A DNA stretch of 64,000 bases from Tsukamurella paurometabola (GCF_900631615.1 NZ_LR131273.1:2512850-2576849), one strand, 5' to 3'. Positions 25,559 through 39,236 are shown, numbered from the stretch's first letter. Notes: generated by a model from the sequence alone, not told the origin. Numbers and translations: made by a program.

Positions 25559-25563
25559 GCTAA
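25537..25563. promoter_or_regulatory. CIRCE operator (HrcA site)
   Basis: CTAGCACTC, a nine-base spacer and GAGTGCTAA match the CIRCE consensus TTAGCACTC-N9-GAGTGCTAA except for the first base. The left arm is also part of a perfect palindrome, GAGTGCTAGCACTC at 25532-25545, so three half-sites are present. Confidence 0.9.
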
Positions 25564-25679
25564 GTGGTTCGTGCGTGCGGGGCATCCCGCGCGCACAAGG
25601 TGACGCCGGCACCCGCGACGACGGCTGTGACTTTCGGGCCAGACAACATGACACCGATATCCACACATGGAGGCGAACT

Positions 25680-25979
25680 GTGGCAAGCGTGAACATCAAG
25701 CCGCTTGACGACAAGATCCTGGTCAAGGCCACCGAGGCCGAGACCACCACTGCTTCGGGCCTGGTTATTCCGGACACCGCCAAGGAGAAGCCGCAGACCG
25801 GCACCGTCGTCGCCGTGGGCGAGGGCCGCGTGACCGAGCAGGGCAACCGGGTCCCCACCGGGATCAATGAGGGCGACACCGTGCTGTTCAGCAAGTACGG
25901 CGGCACCGAGTTCAACTACAACGGCGAGGAGTACCTGGTGCTCTCCGCGCGCGACGTCCTGGCCGTCATCGGCAAGTAA
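25680..25979 (+). CDS. groES: Co-chaperonin GroES
   Basis: The 99-residue protein caps the GroEL ring. It begins [21 protein letters not shown] and has the mobile loop [30 protein letters not shown], and [19 protein letters not shown]. The GTG at 25680 has GGAGG seven bases upstream (25669-25673); the frame is open further upstream without family similarity. It is followed after 97 bases by groEL and shares the CIRCE-controlled promoter. Confidence 0.97.
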   Translation: MASVNIKPLDDKILVKATEAETTTASGLVIPDTAKEKPQTGTVVAVGEGRVTEQGNRVPTGINEGDTVLFSKYGGTEFNYNGEEYLVLSARDVLAVIGK

Positions 25980-26073
25980 CGGCGCACACGTGCGAATTCC
26001 GGACCGCCCGGCCCCCTGGGAAACCGCCGGGGACGGGCGGTCCGGCCGTTTCCGCAGAGCTTAGGAGCTTTGA

Positions 26074-27684
<1,611 letters not shown>

Positions 27685-27709
27685 CCGCCCCCGGCTCGAC
27701 CGAGAAACG

Positions 27710-27741
27710 GAGCGCCCCCGACCGCGAGGTCGGGGGCGCTC
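27710..27741. terminator. Bidirectional terminator between groEL and whiB3
   Basis: A perfect 14-base GC-rich stem (27710-27723 with 27728-27741) around a four-base loop, between two convergent genes. There is no T-run. Confidence 0.75.
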
Positions 27742-27762
27742 CGGCGTTCCGGGGAGCGGGGG

Positions 27763-28065
27763 TCAGCCCGCGATGCGGCTCGTCTTGACCCGCGACTTCG
27801 CGGTCAGGGCGGCGCGCTCCGATTCCGACAGGCCGCCCCAGATGCCGTACGGCTCGGCGACCGCGATCGCGTGGGTGCGGCACTGCGCGAGAACGGGGCA
27901 GGTGCGGCACAGTTCCTTCGCGCGACGCTCGCGCTGAGCGCGGGCGCGGCCGCGTTCGCCATCGGGATGGAAGAACACCGAGCTGTCGACCCCGCGACAC
28001 ACGCCATGCATCTGCCAATCCCAGAAGTCCGAGTTGGGACCGGGGAGTTCGTTGGGTTGAGGCAT
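27763..28065 (-). CDS. whiB3: WhiB-family redox regulator WhiB3
   Basis: The 100-residue protein has the four iron-sulfur cluster cysteines at 23, 53, 56 and 62 (CRGVDSS; ELCRTCPVLAQC) and the sigma-factor-contacting turn PYGIWGGLSE, then a basic C-terminus. The second ATG (28065) is preferred over 28071: a GGAGA sits about seven bases upstream, and the protein then starts MPQPNELPGPN like mycobacterial WhiB3, with identical Cys positions (from memory). It acts as a nitric-oxide/oxygen-sensing partner of the primary sigma factor in relatives. Confidence 0.93.
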   Translation of the reverse strand: MPQPNELPGPNSDFWDWQMHGVCRGVDSSVFFHPDGERGRARAQRERRAKELCRTCPVLAQCRTHAIAVAEPYGIWGGLSESERAALTAKSRVKTSRIAG

Positions 28066-28441
28066 GCGCATTCTCCAGACACTCGGCGTTCTCGCGGGCG
28101 TGGAAACGTCGTTGTTCCTCTCGCGCTCTCACCGTAGGCAGTTCGCCAGACGAAGGTCAACCCGTTCCGAGGCATCTGGGGGGTGATTCGATCAGCGTGA
28201 GAATTAACGTCGCGTTCATTCATTGAGTCGATGTGAACCTGATGAATTGCGACCGTGAACCCCGAATCGGCGGCCTGGTCGCCGCAGGTAACGACATGTT
28301 TTACGGCGTTTTCCGGCGGGATGCGGACGCGACGAGGGCCGGTCGGTGCGCGACTTGACTCTTACATGACGGTAACGTCAACGCCCGAGAACAAGCCTCC
28401 TGAGCCATTGTCACGTCTGCAAATTCTGGAAGGTTAAATCT
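28066..28441. other. Intergenic region between whiB3 and the sigD-linked gene
   Basis: A gap of about 375 bases between divergent genes. It is less GC-rich around 28190-28260. It must hold the whiB3 promoter and that of the sigD operon. I see no convincing tRNA, riboswitch or -35/-10 pair. A 60-codon open frame at 28255-28437 has no upstream ribosome binding site and is not called. Confidence 0.5.
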
Positions 28442-29329
28442 TTGGAAACTGGACATCCGGGCGCCTCGGCGGACGCGCTCCTCGTCGCGGCCTTCGGATC
28501 GGACTGCGGTCCCGCGGGGCTCCTCGACGGACCCGACGGGCGCGCGTGGCTCCGCGCGGTGGCGCTCGCGGGGGCCGGACGGTTCGCCGCCGCGCGGACG
28601 CGCTGTGCCCGGATCGCGGAGGGCCCCTTCGTCTCCGCCGCGCGCTGCCTCGAGGCGTCGATGCTCCGGCAGTCGGGAAGGCACCGTGCCGCCACCGTGC
28701 CCGACGGTGCCGCGCTCGCCGCTGCGATCTCCGCACTCGGACAACCCGGATACCACCTCGGGGTGGCGTCGACGGTCGACGCGACGGTGGGCCTCGCGGC
28801 GGACGCCCTGGGGACCGGCCGCCTCGCGCTGAGTGCGCGCCTCCTCCAGCGGGCCGACGAGCACCTCGCCGCGCACGCCGCGCACACCGCGCACACCGCG
28901 ACACCGGCCGACCGTCCGCTCCGCGACGGGGCGCCGGCCCCGTGGTGGACCGTGCCCCGCGCGCGCCTGCGCCGGGACTGGGTCGCCGCGGAGCTCGCCG
29001 TGTACTCCGGGGACGCCGCGGGCGCTGCGGCCGCCGTCGACGCGCTGCTCACGGCCGATCCGGGGGTCGGGCGGGCGCGTCACCACGCGAAGACGCTCCT
29101 CATCGCGGGCGCCGCCGCCATGGCCGCGGGGCAGGGGGACCGCGCCGCCGAACTCGTCGAGCAGGGCTACCAGGTCGCCACGGAGTCGGTGTTGAATCCT
29201 CTAAGGTGGGCCGGTGCGAAAATGATGAGCGGCACGTCAGGAGAGGAGCGGGGGGCGGCCACGGCGAGGATCGTCGCTGCTCTGGAGGAGGAATGGATTC
29301 GTGATGGCGCGGATCTGGCAGGGGTGTAA
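28442..29329 (+). CDS. Conserved hypothetical protein upstream of sigD
   Basis: A 295-residue Ala/Arg-rich protein, predicted all-helical with repeated motifs such as GAGRFAAARTRCARIAEGPFVSAARCLEASMLRQSGRH and LSARLLQRADEHLAAHAAH, reminiscent of tetratricopeptide-like helical repeats. The TTG start is supported by GGAAGG at 28427-28432. By position it is the counterpart of Rv3415c (from memory). It is 20 bases before sigD and likely co-transcribed. Function unknown. Confidence 0.8.
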   Translation: METGHPGASADALLVAAFGSDCGPAGLLDGPDGRAWLRAVALAGAGRFAAARTRCARIAEGPFVSAARCLEASMLRQSGRHRAATVPDGAALAAAISALGQPGYHLGVASTVDATVGLAADALGTGRLALSARLLQRADEHLAAHAAHTAHTATPADRPLRDGAPAPWWTVPRARLRRDWVAAELAVYSGDAAGAAAAVDALLTADPGVGRARHHAKTLLIAGAAAMAAGQGDRAAELVEQGYQVATESVLNPLRWAGAKMMSGTSGEERGAATARIVAALEEEWIRDGADLAGV

Positions 29330-29349
29330 CGGCGGAATGCAGGCTGGCG

Positions 29350-29922
29350 ATGAATCTGACAGGTGAGGAGCTCGACCGGGCCGTGCGCGAGGCAGCGCGC
29401 GGTGACAGGTCCGCGCTCGCAGATGTCCTCGACACCATCCGACCTCTCGTCGTGCGGTACTGCCGCGCGCGGGTCGGGGGCGGCGAGCGGCACTCGCTGT
29501 CGGCTGAGGATCTCGCGCAGGAGGTGTGCATGGCTGTGATGACGGCTCTGCCCCGTTACGAAGACCAGGGGCGTCCGTTCATGGCGTTCGTGTACGGCAT
29601 CGCCGCGCACAAGGTCGCGGACGGCTTCCGGAACGCCTCCCGTAACAAATCCGACCCCGTCGGCGAGATTCCAGAGAGAGCGTCGCTGGAAGGCGGACCC
29701 GAGAGCCACGCGCTCGCCACCGAGGCGAGCCGTGACATGGCCCGCCTGCTGAGCACGCTCCCCGAGAAGCAGCGCGAGATCCTGATCCTCCGCGTGGTCG
29801 TCGGCATGTCCGCCGAGGAGACCGCGGAGGCCGTGGGCGGTACCGCCGGTGCCGTCCGCGTGGCTCAGCACCGAGCGCTGACCAAGCTGAAGAACCAGAT
29901 CGCGAAAGAAGGTGAGAACTGA
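29350..29922 (+). CDS. sigD: ECF-type RNA polymerase sigma factor SigD
   Basis: A 190-residue extracytoplasmic-function sigma factor. Region 2 is at about residues 25-95 (VRYCRARV, LSAEDLAQEVCMAVMTALPRYEDQGRPFMAFVYGIAAHKVADGFR) and region 4 at about 130-185 (LPEKQREILILRVVVGMSAEETAEAVGGTAGAVRVAQHRALTKLK). It is followed two bases later by its anti-sigma factor. SigD in mycobacteria controls starvation-response genes. The ATG is chosen from its position after the preceding stop; no strong ribosome binding site is seen. Confidence 0.94.
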   Translation: MNLTGEELDRAVREAARGDRSALADVLDTIRPLVVRYCRARVGGGERHSLSAEDLAQEVCMAVMTALPRYEDQGRPFMAFVYGIAAHKVADGFRNASRNKSDPVGEIPERASLEGGPESHALATEASRDMARLLSTLPEKQREILILRVVVGMSAEETAEAVGGTAGAVRVAQHRALTKLKNQIAKEGEN

Positions 29923-29923
29923 C

Positions 29924-31102
29924 ATGGCCGACGACAACGACAAGCGGGGCGGCAACCACGGGCGCGATGCGCACGACCCCGAGCGCACGGCCGCTCACCG
30001 TCTGGGTCCGCCGATGCGCCCGATGCGGCCCGGCGCGCCCCGCGAGCTGGGAGCCGAGGACACCGGCTTCGTGGACCGGGTCACGGACGACGGCGCACCC
30101 GTCGACGTGGCCGCGGTCCGCCGCGACGACGACCTGATCGAGGCGCTCGCCGCCGGCGGCGCCGTCACGACCGCGGACCAGACCGAGTTCGCGCTCGCGT
30201 CGCTCCTCGCGGACTGGCGCGACGAGATCGTCACCACACCGGTCCCGTCCGGCCCGTCGATCGACGAGCTGGTGGCGGCCACCGAGACGGGGCGCCGCGG
30301 CCGCAGCGCCCGCCCGTCGCGGGCGACCCGGCCGGTGCCCCCGGCGCCCGCCGCCGGCGGCGCACCGTCGGGCGACGAGGACGGCGACGTCACCCCCATC
30401 GGGGATGCTCCGTCGCGCCGCGGCAGACGCTTCGGTCTCGTGGCCGGCGCGGCCGCCGCGGCAGTGGCGATCCTCGGCGGCGGCACGGTGCTCGTGAACT
30501 CGGCGAGTCCGGGCGACGGTGCGCTGTGGAGTGTCAAGGAGGTCGTCTTCTCCGACGCCGCCTCGCAGACCATCGCCACGTCGGAGGCCAAGGTGCAGCT
30601 CGAGAACGCGGACCGGGCGATCGACTCCAGCAACCAGGCGGAGGCGCAGGCCGCGCTGGTCAGCGCGCGCCAGCAGGCCGCGAAGGTGAAGAACGACAAG
30701 GACCGGGCCGCGCTCGAGGAGCGGATCCGGGCCGCGGAGGCGCGGGCCGGGCTGCCGGTCGGGTCCACCGACCTGCCCACCTCGACGCGGCCGACGACGC
30801 CCTCGTCGCCGATCCCGCCCACCTCGCCCACGTCGACCACGGAGCCGACGGTGACGATCCCGACCGAGCCGACGCACCCGACGACGCCGACGCGCCCCAC
30901 CTCGACGCGGCCGACGACCCCGACGACGACGGTGACGACCACGACGCCCGATCCGACGTCGACGGACCCGACCACCACGACGACCACGACGACGACCACA
31001 CCGACGACGACCACGACGCGGCCCCGCCCGACGGCCACGACCACGACGGCCGCGTCGACCTCGGTGCTGACGATCGTTCCCGAGGAGTGGCTCCCGCGCT
31101 GA
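29924..31102 (+). CDS. rsdA: Anti-sigma-D factor RsdA
   Basis: The 392-residue membrane protein starts one base after the sigD stop. The segment DDDLIEALAAGG and TEFALASLLADWRDEI (about 68-101) matches the sigma-D-binding region of RsdA. A single transmembrane helix (FGLVAGAAAAAVAILGGGTVLV, about 170-191) follows the basic SRRGRR. Outside are an Ala/Gln-rich helix and a long Thr/Pro tail (about 275-392) made of repeats such as TSTRPTTPT. In relatives regulated proteolysis releases SigD; the long tail may reach the cell wall, which is inference. Confidence 0.93.
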   Translation: MADDNDKRGGNHGRDAHDPERTAAHRLGPPMRPMRPGAPRELGAEDTGFVDRVTDDGAPVDVAAVRRDDDLIEALAAGGAVTTADQTEFALASLLADWRDEIVTTPVPSGPSIDELVAATETGRRGRSARPSRATRPVPPAPAAGGAPSGDEDGDVTPIGDAPSRRGRRFGLVAGAAAAAVAILGGGTVLVNSASPGDGALWSVKEVVFSDAASQTIATSEAKVQLENADRAIDSSNQAEAQAALVSARQQAAKVKNDKDRAALEERIRAAEARAGLPVGSTDLPTSTRPTTPSSPIPPTSPTSTTEPTVTIPTEPTHPTTPTRPTSTRPTTPTTTVTTTTPDPTSTDPTTTTTTTTTTPTTTTTRPRPTATTTTAASTSVLTIVPEEWLPR

Positions 31103-33217
<2,115 letters not shown>

Positions 33218-33276
33218 ACCCCTGCTGAACAGGCACATTCGGGGCGTTCGCTCCGGAACCGGAAGGACTGAGCGCG

Positions 33277-34455
33277 TTGCGCGACATGGTTGAGATCGGC
33301 ATGGGCCGCACGGCCCGGCGCACCTACGAGCTGCAGGACGTGAACATCGTCCCCTCGCGGCGCACCCGCTCCTCGAAGGAGGTGTCCACCGCCTGGCAGC
33401 TCGACGCGTACCGTTTCGACACCCCGATCCTCTCGCACCCGACGGACGCGATCGGATCACCGGACTTCGCGATCGAGCTCGGCAAACTGGGCGGCCTGGG
33501 TGTGCTCAACGCCGAGGGCCTGTTCTCGCGGCACCGCGACGCCGAGGCGCAGCTGGAGCAGGTCGTCGAACTGGCCGCGTCGGACATCACCGGCATCGCG
33601 GCGATCCGCCGCCTGCAGGAGCTGCACGCCGCGCCGCTCGATCCGGAGCTGCTGGCCGCCGCCGTCGGCCGGGTCCGGGATGCCGGGGTGACGGTGGCCG
33701 TGCGCGTCTCGCCGCAACGCGCCCGTGAGCTGACGCCGGTGTTGGTCAAGGCCGGTATCGACCTGCTGGTCATCCACGGCACGATCATCTCCGCCGAGCA
33801 CGTCTCGGCCGAGGACTCGTCGGGCGAGCCGCTCAACCTGAAGACCTTCATCGGTGATCTCGACGTGCCGGTGGTCGCGGGCGGCGTGAGCGATCACCGC
33901 ACCGCGCTGCACCTCATGCGCACGGGCGCCGCGGGCGTCATCGTGGGCTACGGCTCGGCCGAGGGCGCCACCACGACCCGCGAGGTGCTCGGCATCGGCG
34001 TCCCGATGGCGACGGCGATCGCCGACGCCGCGGCGGCCCGTCGCGACTACCTGGACGAGACCGGGGGCCGGTACGTGCACGTGATCGCCGACGGCGACAT
34101 CTACAGCTCCGGCGACGTCGCCCGCGCCATCGCCTGCGGCGCCGACGCCACCATGCTGGGCGCGCCCCTGGCGATCGCCGCGGAGGCCCCGGGCAAGGGC
34201 TGGTACTGGCCGTCGGTGGCGGCGCACCCGTCGATGCCGCGCGGCGCCGTCGCGCCCGCGCAGCTCGGCGGACTGGACGCGGGCGAGGGCGCCGCGGCGG
34301 GCACCGCGCCGTCGCTCGCCACGATCCTCACCGGCCCGTCGACGGAGCCGAACGGCCAGATGAACCTGGTCGGCGGCCTGCGCCGGTCGATGGCGAAGGC
34401 GGGCTACAGCGAGCTCAAGGAGTTCCAGAAGGTGGGCCTCAACGTCGCGTACTGA
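33277..34455 (+). CDS. guaB3: GuaB3-family IMP dehydrogenase-like protein
   Basis: A 392-residue paralogue of IMPDH lacking CBS domains. It begins MRDMVEIGMGRTARRTYELQDV and carries the TIM-barrel phosphate loop VIADGDIYSSGDVARAIACGADATMLG. Where GuaB has the catalytic Cys loop GSICTTR, this protein reads YGSAEGATTTREVLG, with no Cys. The TTG at 33277 is chosen because GGAAGGA sits nine bases upstream; the ATG at 33286, 18 bases away, is the alternative and gives the common start MVEIGMG. Activity should not be assumed. Confidence 0.9.
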   Translation: MRDMVEIGMGRTARRTYELQDVNIVPSRRTRSSKEVSTAWQLDAYRFDTPILSHPTDAIGSPDFAIELGKLGGLGVLNAEGLFSRHRDAEAQLEQVVELAASDITGIAAIRRLQELHAAPLDPELLAAAVGRVRDAGVTVAVRVSPQRARELTPVLVKAGIDLLVIHGTIISAEHVSAEDSSGEPLNLKTFIGDLDVPVVAGGVSDHRTALHLMRTGAAGVIVGYGSAEGATTTREVLGIGVPMATAIADAAAARRDYLDETGGRYVHVIADGDIYSSGDVARAIACGADATMLGAPLAIAAEAPGKGWYWPSVAAHPSMPRGAVAPAQLGGLDAGEGAAAGTAPSLATILTGPSTEPNGQMNLVGGLRRSMAKAGYSELKEFQKVGLNVAY

Positions 34456-34570
34456 CCGCGAAGGCCTGTTATTGAGTGGCGTTTAGTAGTACCGTTACCC
34501 GTCAGTAGGGCCGCTTCAGCCGCGGCCCGGTGACGACACATGTCCACCGCGGACGGGTGAGGGGTGCCAG

Positions 34571-36316
34571 ATGGCCAAGGCAGTCAAGCAGAAGTCGGGC
34601 GATCACTTCGACGTGCTCGTGATCGGCTCCGGATTCGGCGGCAGCGTCACGGCGCTGCGGCTCACGGAGAAGGGCTACCGCGTCGGCGTGCTCGAGGCCG
34701 GTCAGCGCTTCGAGGACGAGGACTTCGCCGAGACCACCTGGAACCTCAAGAAGTTCCTGTGGGCGCCGAAGCTCGGCTGCTACGGCATCCAGCGGATCCA
34801 CGTGCTCAACGACGCCGTGGTGCTCGCGGGCGCGGGCGTCGGCGGCGGTTCGCTGAACTACGCCAACACGCTGTACAAGCCGCCGGCGCCGTTCTTCAAC
34901 GACCCGCAGTGGCGCGACATCACGGACTGGGACGACGAGCTGAGCCCGTTCTACGACCAGGCCCGCCGGATGCTGGGCGTGGTGAAGAACCCGCACGAGA
35001 CCCCGTCGGACCGGGTGATCAAGCAGATCGCCGAGGAGATGGGCGTCGCGGACACCTACACCGAGACGCCGGTCGGCGTGTACTTCAACCAGCCGGGCCG
35101 CACCGACGCGGACCCGTTCTTCGGCGGCGCCGGCCCCGCCCGCACGGGCTGCACCGAGTGCGGCCAGTGCATGTCGGGCTGCCGCGTGGGCGCCAAGAAC
35201 ACCCTGATGAAGAACTACATCCACCTCGCCGAGGCCGGTGGGGCGCGTTTCATCCCGATGACGACGGTGACCGGCCTGCGTGAGGGCCGCAAGGGCGTCT
35301 GGGAGGTCTCGACGGTGCGCACCGGCGCGGTCGCGCGCAAGAACCGGACCGTCTACACGGCCGACAACGTGGTCTTCGCCGCCGGCACGTGGGGCACGCA
35401 GACGCTGCTGCACTCGCTCAAGGACACCGGCGCGCTGCCGAAGCTCTCGGACCGCCTGGGCGTGCTCACCCGCACCAACTCCGAGTCGATCCTCGGGTCG
35501 GCCCGCGTGCACGCCGACCCGTCGCAGGACCTGTCGCAGGGCGTCGCGATCACCAGCTCCTTCTATCCGACGCCCGACACGCACATCGAGCCGGTGCGCT
35601 ACGGCCCGGGCCGCAACGCCATGGGCCTGCTGCAGACGCTGCTCGTCGACGGCGGCGAGCAGCGCACCCGCCTCGGCGGCTTCCTCAAGGGCCTCGCGAA
35701 GAAGCCCTCGGACCTGAAATTGCTCCTCACGCAGAAGGACTGGGGTCAGCGCGTGCTGATCCTGCTGGTGATGCAGAGCCTCGACAACTCGATCACCACC
35801 TACACCAAGAAGATCCCGGGTTCGAAGAAGCGCCGCATGGTCTCCAAGCAGGGGCACGGCGCGCCGAACCCCACTTGGATCCCCGCGGGCAACGAGGCCG
35901 CCCGCATCGGCGCGGAGAAGCTGAACGGCGTCGCCGGTGGCACCTGGGGCGACATCTTCAACGTCCCGATGACCGCGCACTTCCTCGGCGGTGCGGCGAT
36001 CTCGGAGACGCCCGAGACCGGCGTCATCGACCCGTACCACCGCATCCACAACTACCCGTCGCTGTTCGTGGTCGACGGCGCCGCCATCTCCGCGAACCTC
36101 GGCGTCAACCCGTCGCTGTCGATCGCGGCGCAGGCCGAGCGCGCCGCGTCGCTGTGGCCGAACAAGGGCGAGCAGGACCCGCGCCCCGCGCAGGGCACCG
36201 GCTACCAGCGCATCGCCCCCACCGCGCCGAAGGCGCCGGCCGTGCCCGCCGGTGCGCCCGGCCAGCTGCTGCTGCCCCTGCCGAAGGTCCGTCCGGCGCA
36301 GGAGTCGCAGGCCTGA
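34571..36316 (+). CDS. choD: Cholesterol oxidase-like GMC-family oxidoreductase ChoD
   Basis: A 581-residue FAD protein. The dinucleotide-binding motif FDVLVIGSGFGGSVTALRL is at residues 14-32, with NYANTLY, the FAD-linked AAGTWGTQTLL, and C-terminal GVNPSLSIAAQAERAA. The cluster TGCTECGQCMSGCRVGAKNTLMKNY (about 192-215) has four close cysteines in the manner of an Fe-S or ferredoxin-like site, present in this subfamily. Its position after guaB3 is as in M. tuberculosis (choD). Whether the true substrate is cholesterol is doubtful in the literature on this family, as I recall. Confidence 0.88.
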   Translation: MAKAVKQKSGDHFDVLVIGSGFGGSVTALRLTEKGYRVGVLEAGQRFEDEDFAETTWNLKKFLWAPKLGCYGIQRIHVLNDAVVLAGAGVGGGSLNYANTLYKPPAPFFNDPQWRDITDWDDELSPFYDQARRMLGVVKNPHETPSDRVIKQIAEEMGVADTYTETPVGVYFNQPGRTDADPFFGGAGPARTGCTECGQCMSGCRVGAKNTLMKNYIHLAEAGGARFIPMTTVTGLREGRKGVWEVSTVRTGAVARKNRTVYTADNVVFAAGTWGTQTLLHSLKDTGALPKLSDRLGVLTRTNSESILGSARVHADPSQDLSQGVAITSSFYPTPDTHIEPVRYGPGRNAMGLLQTLLVDGGEQRTRLGGFLKGLAKKPSDLKLLLTQKDWGQRVLILLVMQSLDNSITTYTKKIPGSKKRRMVSKQGHGAPNPTWIPAGNEAARIGAEKLNGVAGGTWGDIFNVPMTAHFLGGAAISETPETGVIDPYHRIHNYPSLFVVDGAAISANLGVNPSLSIAAQAERAASLWPNKGEQDPRPAQGTGYQRIAPTAPKAPAVPAGAPGQLLLPLPKVRPAQESQA

Positions 36317-36331
36317 GCCGATCACGGTTTC

Positions 36332-36399
36332 CGAAAGTCGCGTTCTACGGCCCACCGAGGCGGGATTTCGCCTCGGCCGCCCGCAGGATGCGACTTTCG
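36332..36399. repeat. Nested inverted repeat / possible terminator after choD
   Basis: An outer 10-base inverted repeat (CGAAAGTCGC at 36332-36341 and GCGACTTTCG at 36390-36399) encloses an eight-base hairpin (CCGAGGCG 36355-36362, CGCCTCGG 36369-36376). It lies between choD and the next gene. Confidence 0.6.
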
Positions 36400-36406
36400 T
36401 CAGCGC

Positions 36407-36412
36407 TAACCT
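36407..36412 (+). promoter_or_regulatory. -10 hexamer TAACCT, leaderless
   Basis: TAACCT lies six bases before the ATG at 36419. Confidence 0.5.
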
Positions 36413-36418
36413 CGGGGC

Positions 36419-37075
36419 ATGACGCGAGTCGATGAGGTCGTGGCCGAGCTGGCGGCGCTGGAGGACCCGAAGGCACGGGCCGTCAACGAGCGGCACGGCG
36501 ATCCGCACGGGGTGAACCTGACGAAGCTGCGGGCCGTGGCGAAGGCGATCGGCACGGACCCGGATCTCGCCCGCGAGCTGTGGACCTGCGGCGACGTGGC
36601 CGCGCAGCTCGTCGCACTGCTCATCGTGAAGCCGAAGGCGTTCACCGAGGACGAGCTGGACACGATGCTGCGCACCACTCGCAGCGACAAGGCGCACGAC
36701 TGGCTGCTGAACTACGTGGTGAAGAAGTCGCCGCACGCCGCCGCCCTGCGGACCCGGTGGTTCGACGATCCGGACCCGAGGGTCCGGGCGGCAGGCTGGG
36801 CGCTCACGACGCACGCGGTGACGACCGCTGACCTCGACCGGGACGCCCTGCTCGACACCGTCGCCTGCGAGATGCGCGACGCCGAACCGAAGCTGCAGTG
36901 GGCGATGAACGAGACCCTCGCGACCATCGGCATCGAGGACGCGTCGCGTCGCGAGCGCGCCATCGCGATCGGCGAGGACCTGCAGGTGCTCGCCGACTAC
37001 CCGGTGTCGAAGGGATGCACCTCGCCCTTCGCGCCGATCTGGATCGCCGAGATCGTCCGCCGCCGCGAGGGGTAG
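36419..37075 (+). CDS. DNA alkylation repair (AlkD-like) HEAT-repeat protein
   Basis: A 218-residue all-helical protein. The sequence shows the AlkD-like series: NLTKLRAVAKAIGTDPDLARELW, VAAQLVALLIVKPKAFTEDELDTM, KAHDWLLNYVVKKSP, and AEPKLQWAMNETLATIGI. AlkD proteins flip-free excise bulky or positively charged alkylated bases. A catalytic Asp cannot be assigned here without alignment. It is probably a stand-alone leaderless gene. Confidence 0.8.
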   Translation: MTRVDEVVAELAALEDPKARAVNERHGDPHGVNLTKLRAVAKAIGTDPDLARELWTCGDVAAQLVALLIVKPKAFTEDELDTMLRTTRSDKAHDWLLNYVVKKSPHAAALRTRWFDDPDPRVRAAGWALTTHAVTTADLDRDALLDTVACEMRDAEPKLQWAMNETLATIGIEDASRRERAIAIGEDLQVLADYPVSKGCTSPFAPIWIAEIVRRREG

Positions 37076-37137
37076 ACCGGGCGTTATCAGGGGCGGAACA
37101 GGGAGAAACCCTGATGACGGCGGCGGCACCTCCGCCG

Positions 37138-37143
37138 TAGCGT
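37138..37143 (+). promoter_or_regulatory. -10 hexamer TAGCGT, leaderless
   Basis: TAGCGT lies six bases before the ATG at 37150. Confidence 0.5.
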
Positions 37144-37149
37144 GACCGC

Positions 37150-37533
37150 ATGTCCGCAGGATTCCCTCTCGTCACCGTCCTCATTCGGCCCGACGACGAG
37201 CCGCGCGTCACCGCGTCCATCGGCGATCGGCTCGGCGCCGGCGCCGCGCTGTTCGAGTTCGCGAGTTCCCCGGAGGACCCGTCGCTGCTGCGGCAGTGGG
37301 CGATCGAACACCCGGGCACCCCGCCGGCCGACCGGCGTTGCCGGGTGCTGTGGGCCCGGTTCGACGAGGCCGACCTCCATCGGGTCGCGGAGGCCGCGAT
37401 CGACGTGCTCTCTCCGCATGCGCGCGGCGAGAACGAGGCGATCCTCGCGGGGCGTGAGGTCCGCGTCACCCCCGACGAGTTCCCCTGGTACGCGCACGTG
37501 CCGCTGTGGGAGCTGGTCGACGTGCCCCGATGA
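37150..37533 (+). CDS. Hypothetical protein, 127 aa
   Basis: No family recognised. The product begins MSAGFPLVTVLIRPDDEPRV, is soluble with mixed helices and strands, and ends WYAHVPLWELVDVPR. A -10 hexamer six bases before the ATG supports it as a real leaderless gene. A seven-base inverted repeat (ATCAGGG at 37086-37092, CCCTGAT at 37109-37115) lies upstream and may terminate the preceding gene. It is 49 bases before guaA. Confidence 0.65.
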   Translation: MSAGFPLVTVLIRPDDEPRVTASIGDRLGAGAALFEFASSPEDPSLLRQWAIEHPGTPPADRRCRVLWARFDEADLHRVAEAAIDVLSPHARGENEAILAGREVRVTPDEFPWYAHVPLWELVDVPR

Positions 37534-37569
37534 CCGGCCCTGATGTCGGAGCACGCCCCGGCCGGCGAT

Positions 37570-37575
37570 TAGACT
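37570..37575 (+). promoter_or_regulatory. -10 hexamer TAGACT, leaderless guaA
   Basis: TAGACT lies seven bases before the guaA GTG at 37583. Confidence 0.55.
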
Positions 37576-37582
37576 GACGCGG

Positions 37583-39154
<1,572 letters not shown>

Positions 39155-39158
39155 GGCG

Positions 39159-39181
39159 GGGGGCTCGGGGGCGGAGCCCCC
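39159..39181 (+). terminator. Hairpin after guaA
   Basis: GGGGGCTC (39159-39166) pairs with GAGCCCCC (39174-39181) around a seven-base loop, a few bases after the stop. No T-run. Confidence 0.55.
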
Positions 39182-39223
39182 GGGGGAATGACGTAACGGT
39201 CACGTTCTGACCGGTGCCGTCGG

Positions 39224-39229
39224 TACCGT
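39224..39229 (+). promoter_or_regulatory. -10 hexamer TACCGT, leaderless
   Basis: TACCGT lies seven bases before the ATG at 39237. Confidence 0.5.
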
Positions 39230-39236
39230 CGATGCC

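Noticed and set aside
28255-28437. 60-codon frame between whiB3 and the sigD-linked gene
   Set aside because: No ribosome binding site or -10 hexamer at the right distance, no family, ends inside the leader of the next gene.
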